Assembly: GCA_018402255.1 (NCBI GenBank)
Contig: JAGYIS010000010.1
Span: forward strand, 310,001-374,000
Length of the DNA: 64,000 bases
From: Marinobacter sp.
GTDB taxonomy: Bacteria; Pseudomonadota; Gammaproteobacteria; Pseudomonadales; Oleiphilaceae
Direction of reading: 5' to 3'
Below are positions 49,761 to 57,200 of the stretch, in pieces. Both the position numbers and the translations under genes were made by a program. Below the pieces are notes generated by a model, which was not told the DNA's origin, searched no databases, and was given only the letters and a program-made list of their open reading frames with translations. Numbering within the stretch: the stretch's first letter is position 1; the number at the start of each line of letters is the position of its first letter.

Positions 49761-51380
49761 ATGAACTTTTGCGATGCAATCGTCCAGGCTACCGCGCGCA
49801 CACCCCATCGGATGGCCCTGAGCATTCCCCGCGCGGATGACCACTACCAAACCTGCGATAACGTGACCTATCAGCAGCTGCTGGACCGTGCAGCAAGCAT
49901 TCAGGCTGGCCTGGCGCTTGAAGGGCTAAGCTGTGGCGATCGCATACTGGTGATTGCCCGGCCAGGGATTGCGCTTTACGCACTGGTGATTGGCTTACTG
50001 GGCGCGGGCATGGTGCCGGTTCTGATTGACCGCGGTATGAGCCGCCCGCGTATGGTGGCCGCCATCAAAGCCAGTGGTGCAAAGGCAGCCGTAGGGGAAC
50101 GAGCCCTGCTTCGCCTGTGGTGGCTGATGCCGTCACTCTGGCAGCTGCCGCGCTTTGCTCTGGACGGTAAAGCGCCTGGCGTACCTACCTTGCCAGCGCC
50201 GGTCAGCAAGCCCACGTTCCAGTGCGAAAGCCTGCAACATAACCATCACGGACTGATCACCTTTACCTCCGGCAGCACCGGCTTGCCAAAGGGTGCGGAT
50301 CGCACCCACACCAGCCTGATCGAACAACACCGGGCCATTCGCGCTCACTGGCCAGATCAGGACGATGATCTGGACTCACCGTGCTTCCCGGTGCTGGTAC
50401 TTCACAATCTTTGCTGTGGTATTTCCACCCTGCTGCCGGCGACCGACTTGGCCCAACCTGGCCAGGCGAACGCACCCGCAGTACTCGAACAGCTGCACCG
50501 CCACCAGGTCACCCGAATTGCCTGCGCACCCGCTTACCTGGCGCGACTGGTAACGACCGGCCTGGCGTCCGGGCTCACTTTGCCCGCCGTGCGCTCTGTC
50601 GTCGTCGGTGGTTCTACCCTGCAAGAGAGCCTGGCCAGGCGCTGCCAAACCCTGTTCCCGAACGCCAACATCCGGATTGTGTATGGCTCCACCGAAGCAG
50701 AACCCATCACCGATATTGATCTGCCCGAGCTTTTGGCCGACTGGCACCGGGGCCAGGGCCACCTGGTGGGAAAACCCGCCAGCACGGTAGAGATCAAGAT
50801 TATTCCCCCAGGACACTCATTGCAGAACGCAGCCCAGGTCGAAGCCTGCGCTCCGCAAGCCGGCCGTATCGGTGAAATTCTGGTCGCTGGCCCCCACGTT
50901 CTGCAGAGCTACGTCGATAACCCACAGGCCAACCAGGAGAACAAGATTCCCCGGGACGACGGCAGCGTGTGGCATCGAACCGGAGATGCGGGGTATCTGG
51001 ATGAAAGCGGACGCATCTGGCTGGTGGGTCGCATGAAAGATGCCTTCAGTGCAGGCGGGCAAACCCGCTACACCTTCCCCGCTGAAAAAGCTCTCGACAG
51101 CCTACCCGGAATTCACCGCAGTGCCCTGCTGCCCCCCCTGTATAGCGGCGGCAGCATTGACAGCATTCTGGTGGTGGAGGGCTATCCGGACATTCATGCA
51201 CTGGGCGATGTGCTGCGCCATCACGGCTTTCAGAACACCCGCCTTTACCGAATCAAAGCCATGCCTCTGGACGGTCGCCACAACAGCAAGATCGACCGAC
51301 AGGCATTGGTCACTCTGATTCGCACCAAGCAACTCAAAGCCGAGAAAGCACCCATCGGACAGGGGCTCAACTATGCCTGA
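49761..51380 (+). CDS. AMP-forming acyl-CoA/acid ligase
   Basis: About 539 residues of the ANL superfamily. The ATP loop LITFTSGSTGLPKG, the adenine motif IVYGSTEAEPIT and the TGD motif HRTGDAGYLDESGRIWLVGR are all present. These enzymes activate a carboxylate as acyl-AMP and usually load it on CoA; fatty or aromatic acids are typical. ATG 49761 (MNFCDAIV) has GAGG at a normal distance; the frame is open from 49680. It overlaps the following CDP-alcohol transferase by 8 bases. Confidence 0.88.
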   Translation: MNFCDAIVQATARTPHRMALSIPRADDHYQTCDNVTYQQLLDRAASIQAGLALEGLSCGDRILVIARPGIALYALVIGLLGAGMVPVLIDRGMSRPRMVAAIKASGAKAAVGERALLRLWWLMPSLWQLPRFALDGKAPGVPTLPAPVSKPTFQCESLQHNHHGLITFTSGSTGLPKGADRTHTSLIEQHRAIRAHWPDQDDDLDSPCFPVLVLHNLCCGISTLLPATDLAQPGQANAPAVLEQLHRHQVTRIACAPAYLARLVTTGLASGLTLPAVRSVVVGGSTLQESLARRCQTLFPNANIRIVYGSTEAEPITDIDLPELLADWHRGQGHLVGKPASTVEIKIIPPGHSLQNAAQVEACAPQAGRIGEILVAGPHVLQSYVDNPQANQENKIPRDDGSVWHRTGDAGYLDESGRIWLVGRMKDAFSAGGQTRYTFPAEKALDSLPGIHRSALLPPLYSGGSIDSILVVEGYPDIHALGDVLRHHGFQNTRLYRIKAMPLDGRHNSKIDRQALVTLIRTKQLKAEKAPIGQGLNYA

Positions 51381-52006
51381 CACCTTGGCCTCTTCGCGTT
51401 ACCTGATCCGCCTGAACAAGGTAGACCTCATCACCTTGTCTGGCGTTGCCAGCTCTCTGACGGCTGCCGCACTGGCCCTGAACAACAACCTCTATCTCGC
51501 AACCGCCATGCTCTATCTGGCCATGCTGGCAGACGCACTGGACGGGATATTAGCCCGAAAACTGGGCCTTGAACGTGCCTTTGGCCGGTATCTGGACGGC
51601 TTTATGGACACTCTGATTTATCTGGTGGTGCCCGCCCTGATCATCTACCTCAGCGGGTTCTCAGGTTGGTGGGCACTTTGCCTGGCCATCATGATCGGAT
51701 GCGGCTGCATACGGCTTGCCGTGTTCAACGACACCGGCAACCTGCAGGAGGACACCGGACTGGCCTATTTGGGCATGCCGGTATTCTGGAGTCTGTTCAT
51801 CCTCGCCGGCTACCTGATCCTGGCACTGGCGATTCCCAAACCATGGCTACAGCCTTTGCTGGCCGCCACCCTACTATCTCTTCAGTCACGCCATGGTCCT
51901 GCGCAAGCGATTTTTCAAGTTCAGTCGCCTGAGAACCATTTTAGCCCTCACCCTCGGAGGGGCGGCACTGTTTCTCGCACTTCACCTGATTGTGGGAGGA
52001 CAATAG
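51373..52006 (+). CDS. CDP-alcohol phosphatidyltransferase, with apparent frameshift
   Basis: Polytopic membrane enzyme that joins a CDP-activated lipid to an alcohol. The full family signature is present: DG-x2-AR-x8-G-x3-D-x3-D, read as DGILARKLGLERAFGRYLDGFMD. After about residue 166 the frame continues to 52188 with an unlike tail. A one-base shift near 51867-51871 (ACCCTAC) would restore YYLFSHAMVL and end at TAG 52006, just before the CarS-like GTG. One extra C in the CCC run is the simplest cause, either mutation or sequencing error. Membership in the operon supports phospholipid synthesis. Confidence 0.8.
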
Positions 52007-52007
52007 A

Positions 52008-52541
52008 GTGGACGCGCTATTCACTGCCCTGTACTTGCAGATCCCCGTCGTCATCGGCGGCGTGCTGCACATGCTTGCCGTCACTCAGGATTGGCTACCA
52101 GCCTTACGCCGACCCATCAACTCGCGGTTGTTCGGTGCCAACAAAACCTGGCGTGGCCTGGTATTGGTGCCGCTGCTCACAACTTTAGGGGCTCTGTGTC
52201 TGTGGCCGGTAGAATGGTTGCTGGGAGACAACAGAATCTTTGGCCATCACCTACTGCTGGCCGGTTTCGTGGCAGGCTGGGGCTACGTGCTGGCAGAACT
52301 GCCCAACTCGTTTCTCAAACGACGGTTAGGCATTGCGCCCGGTGCCGCGCCTGACCGGCACAAACACCTGTTCGTATTCCTCGACCAGCTGGACTCCGGC
52401 GTAGGCGTTGCCATCGCCTACGCGCTTTATCCCGGCTTTGGCTGGGATGTGGGCCTGCTGTACGCGGTCACCTTTCCGCTGACGGCGCTGGCCGTCAAGC
52501 GCTGGCTGTTTCATATGAAGCTTAAAAAGGTCGCGGTTTGA
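52008..52541 (+). CDS. CarS-like CDP-archaeol synthase family CTP transferase
   Basis: 177 residues from GTG 52008, which has GGGAGGA 9 bases upstream and follows the repaired stop of the phosphatidyltransferase at once. The hydrophobic segments and FGANKTWRGL, AELPNSFLKRRLG and FVFLDQLDSGVG fit the CarS family, which converts CTP and an unsaturated ether phospholipid to a CDP-lipid in archaea. Bacterial members are less well known. Its position beside a CDP-alcohol transferase is the classic order for making and using a CDP-activated lipid. Confidence 0.8.
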   Translation: MDALFTALYLQIPVVIGGVLHMLAVTQDWLPALRRPINSRLFGANKTWRGLVLVPLLTTLGALCLWPVEWLLGDNRIFGHHLLLAGFVAGWGYVLAELPNSFLKRRLGIAPGAAPDRHKHLFVFLDQLDSGVGVAIAYALYPGFGWDVGLLYAVTFPLTALAVKRWLFHMKLKKVAV

Positions 52542-52602
52542 CGCTTTTTTGATGAAAGAACGGCTCGAAACAGGTTTGCTCAGGCAAGCCTGTGGCTGAG
52601 CC

Positions 52603-53565
52603 CTACCCGCCAAAGACCGTAAAGCTGAGACCGACGTAAACCCCGTACCCGAGCAGGAGCAACCCGCCCTCAACCCTGCTAAGCCGGCTACCGGTATACA
52701 GAAATACCAGTAAGACCAGAGATGTCACTAACATCACCCATTGATCAAACTGCAAAATCCGCTCATGAACCGGTAGCGGCTGCAACAGTGCCGAGATGCC
52801 CAGTATGCCGAGCAGGTTAAAGATATTACTACCCAGGATATTGCCAATAGCGACGTCGGCATGGCGCCGGAATGCGGCAATGATTGAAATGGAAAGCTCG
52901 GGCAATGACGTGCCAACCGCAACCAGCGTCAGACCGATGACCGCCTCAGACAACCCGAATGACTCGGCTATTCCTACCGCCCCTCGTAAAAGCACCTGAG
53001 AACCCAGAATCAAAAGCGCGAGGCCAAGCACAACCGCTGTGATTATCCACAGAGCGGTTTTCGGTAAAGCCGTCACCTCAGCACCCTCGGCGATGTGCAT
53101 TTCTGCCGAGGGCACGTTACCGCCTCGCTCCGTCCGGTAGGCCCATACCAGGTAGGCAACCAACGCCAGCAGGAAGATGGCAGCATCAGGCCTCGCCAAT
53201 GCACTGCCACCCACCAACACCAGAAAAAGGATACTTGCAGCAACAACCGTGACAGCATCACGCCGCAAGACAAGGGGTTTGACAGCAAGCGGCGTTATCA
53301 ATGCACAGACGCCCAGGATCAGCAGAACGTTGCCGATATTGCTTCCCACGACATTGCCGACCGCAATGTCAGGACGACCATTCAGGGCTGCGTCGATCGA
53401 AACCACCAGTTCCGGAGCCGAAGTACCAAACCCCACAATCAACAAGCCACTGAGCAAAGGCGACACGCCCGTTCGCTTCGCCGCAGCCAACGAACCCCGG
53501 ATCAGGGCCTCGCCGCCACCGGTCAGGAGTAAAACGCCAACAAGAACAAGAGCCAAATTCAACAT
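52603..53565 (-). CDS. yrbG: Calcium/sodium antiporter family protein (YrbG type)
   Basis: 320 residues with about ten membrane segments and the twin alpha repeats of the CaCA superfamily: GFGTSAPELVVSI and VAVGTSLPELSISI, each with the conserved acidic residue. Acts in cation exchange across the inner membrane; the E. coli counterpart lies near lipopolysaccharide genes. It is convergent with the CarS-like gene over 62 bases and is the last chromosomal gene before the cassette array. Confidence 0.93.
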   Translation of the reverse strand: MLNLALVLVGVLLLTGGGEALIRGSLAAAKRTGVSPLLSGLLIVGFGTSAPELVVSIDAALNGRPDIAVGNVVGSNIGNVLLILGVCALITPLAVKPLVLRRDAVTVVAASILFLVLVGGSALARPDAAIFLLALVAYLVWAYRTERGGNVPSAEMHIAEGAEVTALPKTALWIITAVVLGLALLILGSQVLLRGAVGIAESFGLSEAVIGLTLVAVGTSLPELSISIIAAFRRHADVAIGNILGSNIFNLLGILGISALLQPLPVHERILQFDQWVMLVTSLVLLVFLYTGSRLSRVEGGLLLLGYGVYVGLSFTVFGG

Positions 53566-53655
53566 TTTGTATGGTGTCCGGTTTCAATTTCAGAGTCAGT
53601 AAACGAATACTATGAAGGCACTGAGTGCCTCGTGAGAAGGGCACTATCTAGCGAT

Positions 53656-53714
53656 AGTAAGCCACCGGTGCGGGGCGCAGCGTAGTACCTTTCAGCTTCA
53701 CCTGATGGTTATGT
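53656..53714 (-). other. Terminal degenerate attC
   Basis: About 59 bases with CCACCGGTG near the left and CACCTGATGG near the right pairing imperfectly, and GTTATGT at 53708-53714 as the right core box. The left box is only TAAG-like, so recombination may be impaired. It is the last site before the chromosomal antiporter. Confidence 0.5.
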
Positions 53715-53721
53715 GCTTGAT

Positions 53722-54057
53722 CTACGAGGCACATGGTTGGAGCGAGAAGATGAAAAACCCGAACCATACATTACCCAGCAATATCAGCAACGTGATTGCA
53801 CCCCGAGCAAACGCGGGAATATCTTGATAGCGGTATAAATAGCCAATAACCACCCACTGCACAACCAGCCACACAGCTGAGAAATACAAAATGCCTTTGT
53901 GGCACTCTATGTCAGAGGCGGTGTAATAGGCATACCACCAACCCAAAACCATACCTGTGATGAGAAGCACGAGTATCGCGCAAGAGAACACATTCCGCCA
54001 ACGCGGGTACTCCGTGCTCAAAAGCTTTTGCTTCGCTTCGGTCAAATTTTTAGCCAT
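53722..54057 (-). CDS. Cassette protein, small membrane protein
   Basis: 111 residues, three hydrophobic segments (VFSCAILVLLITGMVLGWWY, GILYFSAVWLVVQWVVIGYLY, GAITLLILLGNVWFGFFIFSL). No family recognised. The gene is minus strand and ends just before the terminal attC. The N-terminal 20 residues are polar (NLTEAKQKLLSTEYPRW). Confidence 0.7.
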   Translation of the reverse strand: MAKNLTEAKQKLLSTEYPRWRNVFSCAILVLLITGMVLGWWYAYYTASDIECHKGILYFSAVWLVVQWVVIGYLYRYQDIPAFARGAITLLILLGNVWFGFFIFSLQPCAS

Positions 54058-54086
54058 TCAAGTCCCTTTACGAACTGCCAGATAAC

Positions 54087-54157
54087 TGCCAACGCCCTGG
54101 CTCTGGGGCGTGACGGAGCGCCAGCGTAGGCACGTCCGACAACAGCCTTTGGTAAAA
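54087..54157 (-). other. attC of the ccdAB cassette (degenerate boxes)
   Basis: 71 bases. TGCCAAC at 54087-54093 and GGTAAAA at 54151-54157 are poor core boxes, but the interior (CCCTGGCTCTGGGGCG, GGAGCGCCAGCG, CCGACAACAGCC) is close to the attC at 62025-62095, which has good boxes. The core GTT is GTTGGCA on the minus strand. Confidence 0.65.
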
Positions 54158-54165
54158 TACTTGCG

Positions 54166-54185
54166 TGCGCATAGCCATGCGCATA
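54166..54185 (+). promoter_or_regulatory. Direct repeat upstream of ccdA, possible operator
   Basis: TGCGCATA occurs at 54166-54173 and 54178-54185, spaced 12 bases start to start. It lies 40 bases before the ccdA ATG, where CcdA/CcdB complexes typically autoregulate their promoter. GGGAGG precedes the ATG. Confidence 0.35.
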
Positions 54186-54224
54186 AGATCAAAGTTTGTA
54201 TTCTATGTCTTCTGGGAGGCCCTC

Positions 54225-54470
54225 ATGGCCGAACTCTATAACTCAGCCGCCCCCAAAAAAGCAGCGAACCTCTCAATCAATAGCGATCTTCTGCGTAAAA
54301 CCCGGGAACTGAACATTAACTTGTCTGCCACCCTGGAACGAGCTCTGAAAGAAGAGCTTTCGAAACGCGAAGCCGCACAATGGGTTGAAGAAAATCGCGC
54401 TGCGATAAAAAGTTACAACGATTTCGTCGAACAACATGGATGCTTCGGCGACGAATTCAGGGAGTTCTGA
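54225..54470 (+). CDS. ccdA: CcdA-type antitoxin
   Basis: 81 residues: an N-terminal ribbon-helix-helix-like half (AANLSINSDLLRKTRELNINLSATLERAL) and a C-terminal tail (WVEENRAAIKSYNDFVEQHGCFGDEFREF) that neutralises CcdB in known systems. ATG at 54225 has GGGAGG upstream. Overlaps ccdB by one base (TGATG). The pair is plus strand, opposite to the other cassettes, and so carries its own promoter. Confidence 0.92.
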   Translation: MAELYNSAAPKKAANLSINSDLLRKTRELNINLSATLERALKEELSKREAAQWVEENRAAIKSYNDFVEQHGCFGDEFREF

Positions 54471-54787
54471 TGGCACAGTTCGATGTGTACCCTAACTCGA
54501 GCAAAGTCAGCAAGGCTCATTACCCTTACCTGGTGGATATCCAGAGCAGCCTCTTGAGCGATTTGGCAACTCGCATTGTTATCCCCTTGGGCAAACGTTC
54601 TGCCTTCGGTGGCGAAGCCATGCAGGGGCTCACTCCCGAAATCAGCTTTGCCGATCAGGAGCTGTTGCTGTTAACTCCGCAAATTTCCTCCGTGCCCGAA
54701 AAGCACCTCAAGAACCCAATTGGCTCCCTCTCACATTTCAGAGACCAGATTGTTGGAGCTCTGGACTTGGCTATTACTGGCATTTAA
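54470..54787 (+). CDS. ccdB: CcdB-type gyrase-poison toxin
   Basis: 105 residues beginning MAQFDVYPN. Segments matching CcdB are YLVDIQSSLLSDLATRIVIPL, ALTP-like MQGLTPEI and the C-terminal RDQIVGALDLAITGI, whose final residues reach gyrase A in the known toxin. Its TAA is inside the ATTTAAC box of the attC at 54782. It acts on DNA gyrase. Confidence 0.9.
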   Translation: MAQFDVYPNSSKVSKAHYPYLVDIQSSLLSDLATRIVIPLGKRSAFGGEAMQGLTPEISFADQELLLLTPQISSVPEKHLKNPIGSLSHFRDQIVGALDLAITGI

Positions 54788-54859
54788 CGAGAAGCTTTGC
54801 GGCAATTTTGGAGCCGCGAAGCGGTGGAAAAATTGTCCGGCAACAGCGGCTGGTTATGC
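54782..54859 (-). other. attC of the yefM-yoeB cassette
   Basis: 78 bases. On the minus strand: first box GCATAAC at 54853-54859, core box GTTAAAT at 54782-54788, a perfect match to GTTRRRY. Interior arms are complementary: CCGCGAAGCGGTGG region. Confidence 0.75.
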
Positions 54860-54860
54860 A

Positions 54861-55124
54861 TTATTCGTAGTGACTCCAGAGCCTGAGGACTTTCACCACT
54901 CGCTCGTTCTCGAGCACTTGGTAGACCAGACGATGCTGAATATTGATGCGGCGTGAATAGGCCCCCGCAAGATCACCAATAAGCTTCTCAAACGGAGGCG
55001 GCTTGCGGTATGGATCTTCCGCTATCAGCGCTAACAGTTCCTGGGCTTTTGGTTTGAGGCCGCTGGAGGCCAACTTCTTTGCATCTTTTTGGGCTTGCTT
55101 GGTGTAAACCAACTTCCATGTCAC
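54861..55124 (-). CDS. yoeB: YoeB-type mRNA interferase toxin
   Basis: 87 residues: VYTKQAQKDAKKLASSGLK, EKLIGDLAGAYSRRINIQHRLVYQVLE and a C-terminal LWSHYE. This is the YoeB/Txe family, ribosome-dependent RNases that cut translated mRNA. Its start overlaps the antitoxin gene by 4 bases; its stop is 1 base from the attC. Expected catalytic residues Glu46, Arg65, His83, Tyr84 fit IQHR and SHY by family knowledge. Confidence 0.92.
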   Translation of the reverse strand: MTWKLVYTKQAQKDAKKLASSGLKPKAQELLALIAEDPYRKPPPFEKLIGDLAGAYSRRINIQHRLVYQVLENERVVKVLRLWSHYE

Positions 55125-55363
55125 CAGTCCAGCTCCTCATCGCATTCATCCACGGGGGTATCCATCCCCTCACGAATAGACTCCCGCATACCAGGTACGG
55201 AGAGCAGGTAAAGTGTTTCCTGAATAGCAGACCAGTCTTCCTCGGAAACCAGGACGGCTTTGTTCCGCTTACCCATGATGACGATTGGTTGGTGGGACTC
55301 GGCGGTCTCGTCAATCAACCGATAAAGGTTGCTGCGCGCCTCAGTTGCTGTGATTCCGGTCAT
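55121..55363 (-). CDS. yefM: YefM/Phd-type antitoxin
   Basis: 80 residues. ITATEARSNLYRLIDETAESHQPIVIMGKRNKAVLVS is the DNA-binding and dimerising fold; the C-terminal acidic tail (PVDECDEELDW) would wrap YoeB. Translation is coupled to yoeB through ATGA. It is minus strand like most cassette genes. Confidence 0.92.
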   Translation of the reverse strand: MTGITATEARSNLYRLIDETAESHQPIVIMGKRNKAVLVSEEDWSAIQETLYLLSVPGMRESIREGMDTPVDECDEELDW

Positions 55364-55436
55364 GACGCACCTCTTGCGTGTTCAAACTTCCATCAAGTGT
55401 ACGCCTATAGGTACGTACGTCAAGACGAACGCTTTT

Positions 55437-55520
55437 GCATAACGCCCGCAGCATGCGCGGCTTTGGAATGGAGGCGAAGCCGCAATGGAAAAGACGTCGC
55501 CGTGCCTGCGATGGTTATGC
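55437..55520 (-). other. attC site
   Basis: 84 bases. GCATAAC at 55437-55443 and GTTATGC at 55514-55520 are the outer boxes, with GCCCGCAGCATGCGCGGCTT and the complementary GAAGCCGC / GCC arms within. The site belongs to the 120-residue cassette gene at its right. Confidence 0.75.
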
Positions 55521-55522
55521 AT

Positions 55523-55885
55523 TTATAGACCCTGCCAATCCATGTAAGCGACAATAGCATTCTCTTGTTTCGGTTGCGTTGAGGCGGCTTTGTTCCACTT
55601 TCGAATCAGCGCGATATCGTAGGCGGACTTTGCGATTGCAATTGCATAATTTGAGCAATACTCCGAGAATTCTGGAGAGTATTGCCGTAGCAAATCCAAA
55701 GCTTCGGAGTCCCTGTGCAGATCCAGCAACACTGCCGCATAGTTATTTATGAGTAACGGTGAGCACCCACCGGACTCAAAAGCTTGCTTGAGCAGAACAG
55801 CTGCGTGCTCCAGACAATTAGTAAATCTGGTGTGGTCGTTCCAGGCTTGGCAATGTAGCTTTACTGACTCTTCAATTACGTCCAT
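55523..55885 (-). CDS. Cassette protein of unknown function, TPR-like
   Basis: 120 residues. Helical repeat-like pattern with LINNYAAVLLDLHRDSEALDLLRQYSP and several short helices suggests a small TPR-like fold. No family recognised; no signal peptide. Confidence 0.6.
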   Translation of the reverse strand: MDVIEESVKLHCQAWNDHTRFTNCLEHAAVLLKQAFESGGCSPLLINNYAAVLLDLHRDSEALDLLRQYSPEFSEYCSNYAIAIAKSAYDIALIRKWNKAASTQPKQENAIVAYMDWQGL

Positions 55886-55903
55886 TTCGATACTTCATTC
55901 AGT

Positions 55904-55988
55904 GCATAACGCCGCTCAGCACGCGCGGTTACGGAATGGAGGAGTAGCTGCAATGCAGTAACCGTCGCCGTGACTGGCATGGTTACAC
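55904..55988 (-). other. attC site
   Basis: 85 bases. GCATAAC at 55904-55910 and GTTACAC at 55982-55988; the interior (CAGCACGCGCGGTTACGGAATGG, split here in two parts by position) resembles the site at 55437. Next to the tautomerase-like gene. Confidence 0.7.
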
Positions 55989-56369
55989 ATTGACCGAGTA
56001 CTTGAGGTCACGCGCTTCGTCTCCAGTCATGCCCCGAAACCCCCAGCAGTGGGCGGGCTGTTCCTTTATTGTCACTTCTATGTCCACAGGTGAAATGCCA
56101 ACCTCAGCCTCTATTTTTCTGAATAACTCCTTAATCAGAGCCTTTTGGGTCTCCGGGGCACGACCCTGCATCATGTTTATCTCAATGGCCGTATAAGCCG
56201 GCGTTCTGCCACCTGGGTAATAAAAATCCTCGGCATCCATTGGGATGAAACGATGAGCCCGCTTGTCTTCTGGCATGCCCAAAACTGACTGCATACATCC
56301 GTGAATGACCTCAGAAAGCTGTGCCTTGACCGGATTAAGGTGTTCCTTGATTCCATAGATGACTATCAC
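55983..56369 (-). CDS. Tautomerase-family-like protein without the N-terminal proline
   Basis: 128 residues from GTG 56369, preceded by GGAGG. The course (IVIYGIKEHLNPVKAQLSEV, VLGMPEDKRAHRFIP, YTAIEINMMQGRAPETQKAL, DIEVTIKEQPAHCWGF) resembles the tautomerase_2-like family, which uses an N-terminal proline after Met removal as the base. Here the second residue is Ile, not Pro, so the usual chemistry is doubtful or the start is elsewhere. The frame is open upstream into the attC to 56456. Cassette gene, ending in its attC. Confidence 0.6.
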   Translation of the reverse strand: MIVIYGIKEHLNPVKAQLSEVIHGCMQSVLGMPEDKRAHRFIPMDAEDFYYPGGRTPAYTAIEINMMQGRAPETQKALIKELFRKIEAEVGISPVDIEVTIKEQPAHCWGFRGMTGDEARDLKYSVNV

Positions 56370-56384
56370 AATGCCTCCTGCGAT

Positions 56385-56485
56385 GTGTAACGCTGAGCAC
56401 AGCGGCGACCTTGGAATGGCGACGAAGGAGCCATGGAAAGGGCGTCCGGCGGCCATCGGCCGCGTACTGCTGCGACTTGTTATTG
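56385..56485 (-). other. attC site, near-duplicate of 62927
   Basis: 101 bases. GTGTAAC at 56385-56391 and GTTATTG at 56479-56485, with CGCTGAGCACAGCGGCGACC and GGAATGGCGACGAAGGAGCC inside. The interior is almost identical to the site at 62927-63021, so the two cassettes share an attC lineage. Confidence 0.75.
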
Positions 56486-56803
56486 GGCCGGATTACTCTC
56501 CACAGCCCGGCTTATTTCATCCAGCACGTAACATTCAAGCGAATGTACATCTGGGTTGTGGGACGCAACTTTTCTCAAATTATCTCTAGCTGAAAGCATA
56601 TAAGGTAGGCCTTCCTGTTCTCGACCGACTTGGTAAAGACTGAGCCCCAGAATACCTTCGAAAATACTCTCACCAAGTACATCGGGAGCCCAACGTTCTG
56701 CCTTTAGCAAAAGCCGGCAACTCTTGTCATAGTTGCCCTTCTGGTAATGCATTAACCCGAGGGATGCGACACTGGGTGCTAGTGACAACTTCAACCAGTT
56801 CAA
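56480..56803 (-). CDS. Cassette protein of unknown function, TPR-like
   Basis: 107 residues. A helix pair pattern (SVASLGLMHYQKGNYDKSCRLLLKAERWAP, EGILGLSLYQVGREQEGLPY) suggests a small TPR-type fold. It stops inside the GTTATTG core box. No family recognised. Confidence 0.6.
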   Translation of the reverse strand: MNWLKLSLAPSVASLGLMHYQKGNYDKSCRLLLKAERWAPDVLGESIFEGILGLSLYQVGREQEGLPYMLSARDNLRKVASHNPDVHSLECYVLDEISRAVESNPAQ

Positions 56804-56812
56804 ATTTAGGCC

Positions 56813-56903
56813 CTATAACCCTGATGGTATCCGGCGCCGGAGCGCCAGCGGAGGGAACCAAAAGCGATACGCTTTTGGTGTCCGGTTGACCATTTTGTTA
56901 ACT
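56813..56903 (-). other. attC site
   Basis: 91 bases. CTATAAC at 56813-56819 and GTTAACT at 56897-56903 bound the site; interior arms CCGGCGCCGGAGCGCCAGCG give a cruciform. Confidence 0.7.
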
Positions 56904-56915
56904 GGCCGACCACCA

Positions 56916-57155
56916 CTAGGCACGAGACCAATATGGAATGTAAACCGCTGCTAAAAACAAGAAAACCCCGAAAAGCTGCACGAAAAATGGGAATTTCGCA
57001 GCACCCCAGTGCAGAACGATATAAACCAGCGATAGCGGCGAAAATATAAGACAGCCCAGGCCCCACAAAATGCTGGTTCTGAATGCTGCGACCAGAAGTG
57101 CAAGTCCGCCCAGAATAAAAACAGCAACACCAGTGTAGCCTACAAAATCCCACAT
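56916..57155 (-). CDS. Cassette protein, small membrane protein
   Basis: 79 residues, almost wholly hydrophobic with two or three membrane segments (VGYTGVAVFILGGLALLVAA, ILWGLGCLIFSPLSLVYIVL, FVQLFGVFLFLAAVYI). No family recognised. Confidence 0.6.
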   Translation of the reverse strand: MWDFVGYTGVAVFILGGLALLVAAFRTSILWGLGCLIFSPLSLVYIVLHWGAAKFPFFVQLFGVFLFLAAVYIPYWSRA

Positions 57156-57200
57156 CCTTGTTTCCTCAATTTTGAAATTCTTCCATGATTACAGACAGCT

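Noticed and set aside
52007..52188. In-frame C-terminal extension of the CDP-alcohol phosphatidyltransferase
   Set aside because: The tail is unlike membrane enzyme sequence and overlaps the better supported CarS-like gene in another frame.
37724..52541. A complete archaeal-type ether lipid pathway
   Set aside because: Geranylgeranylglyceryl phosphate synthase, glycerol-1-phosphate dehydrogenase and the rest of the mevalonate pathway are not in the window, so only a partial parallel is supported.
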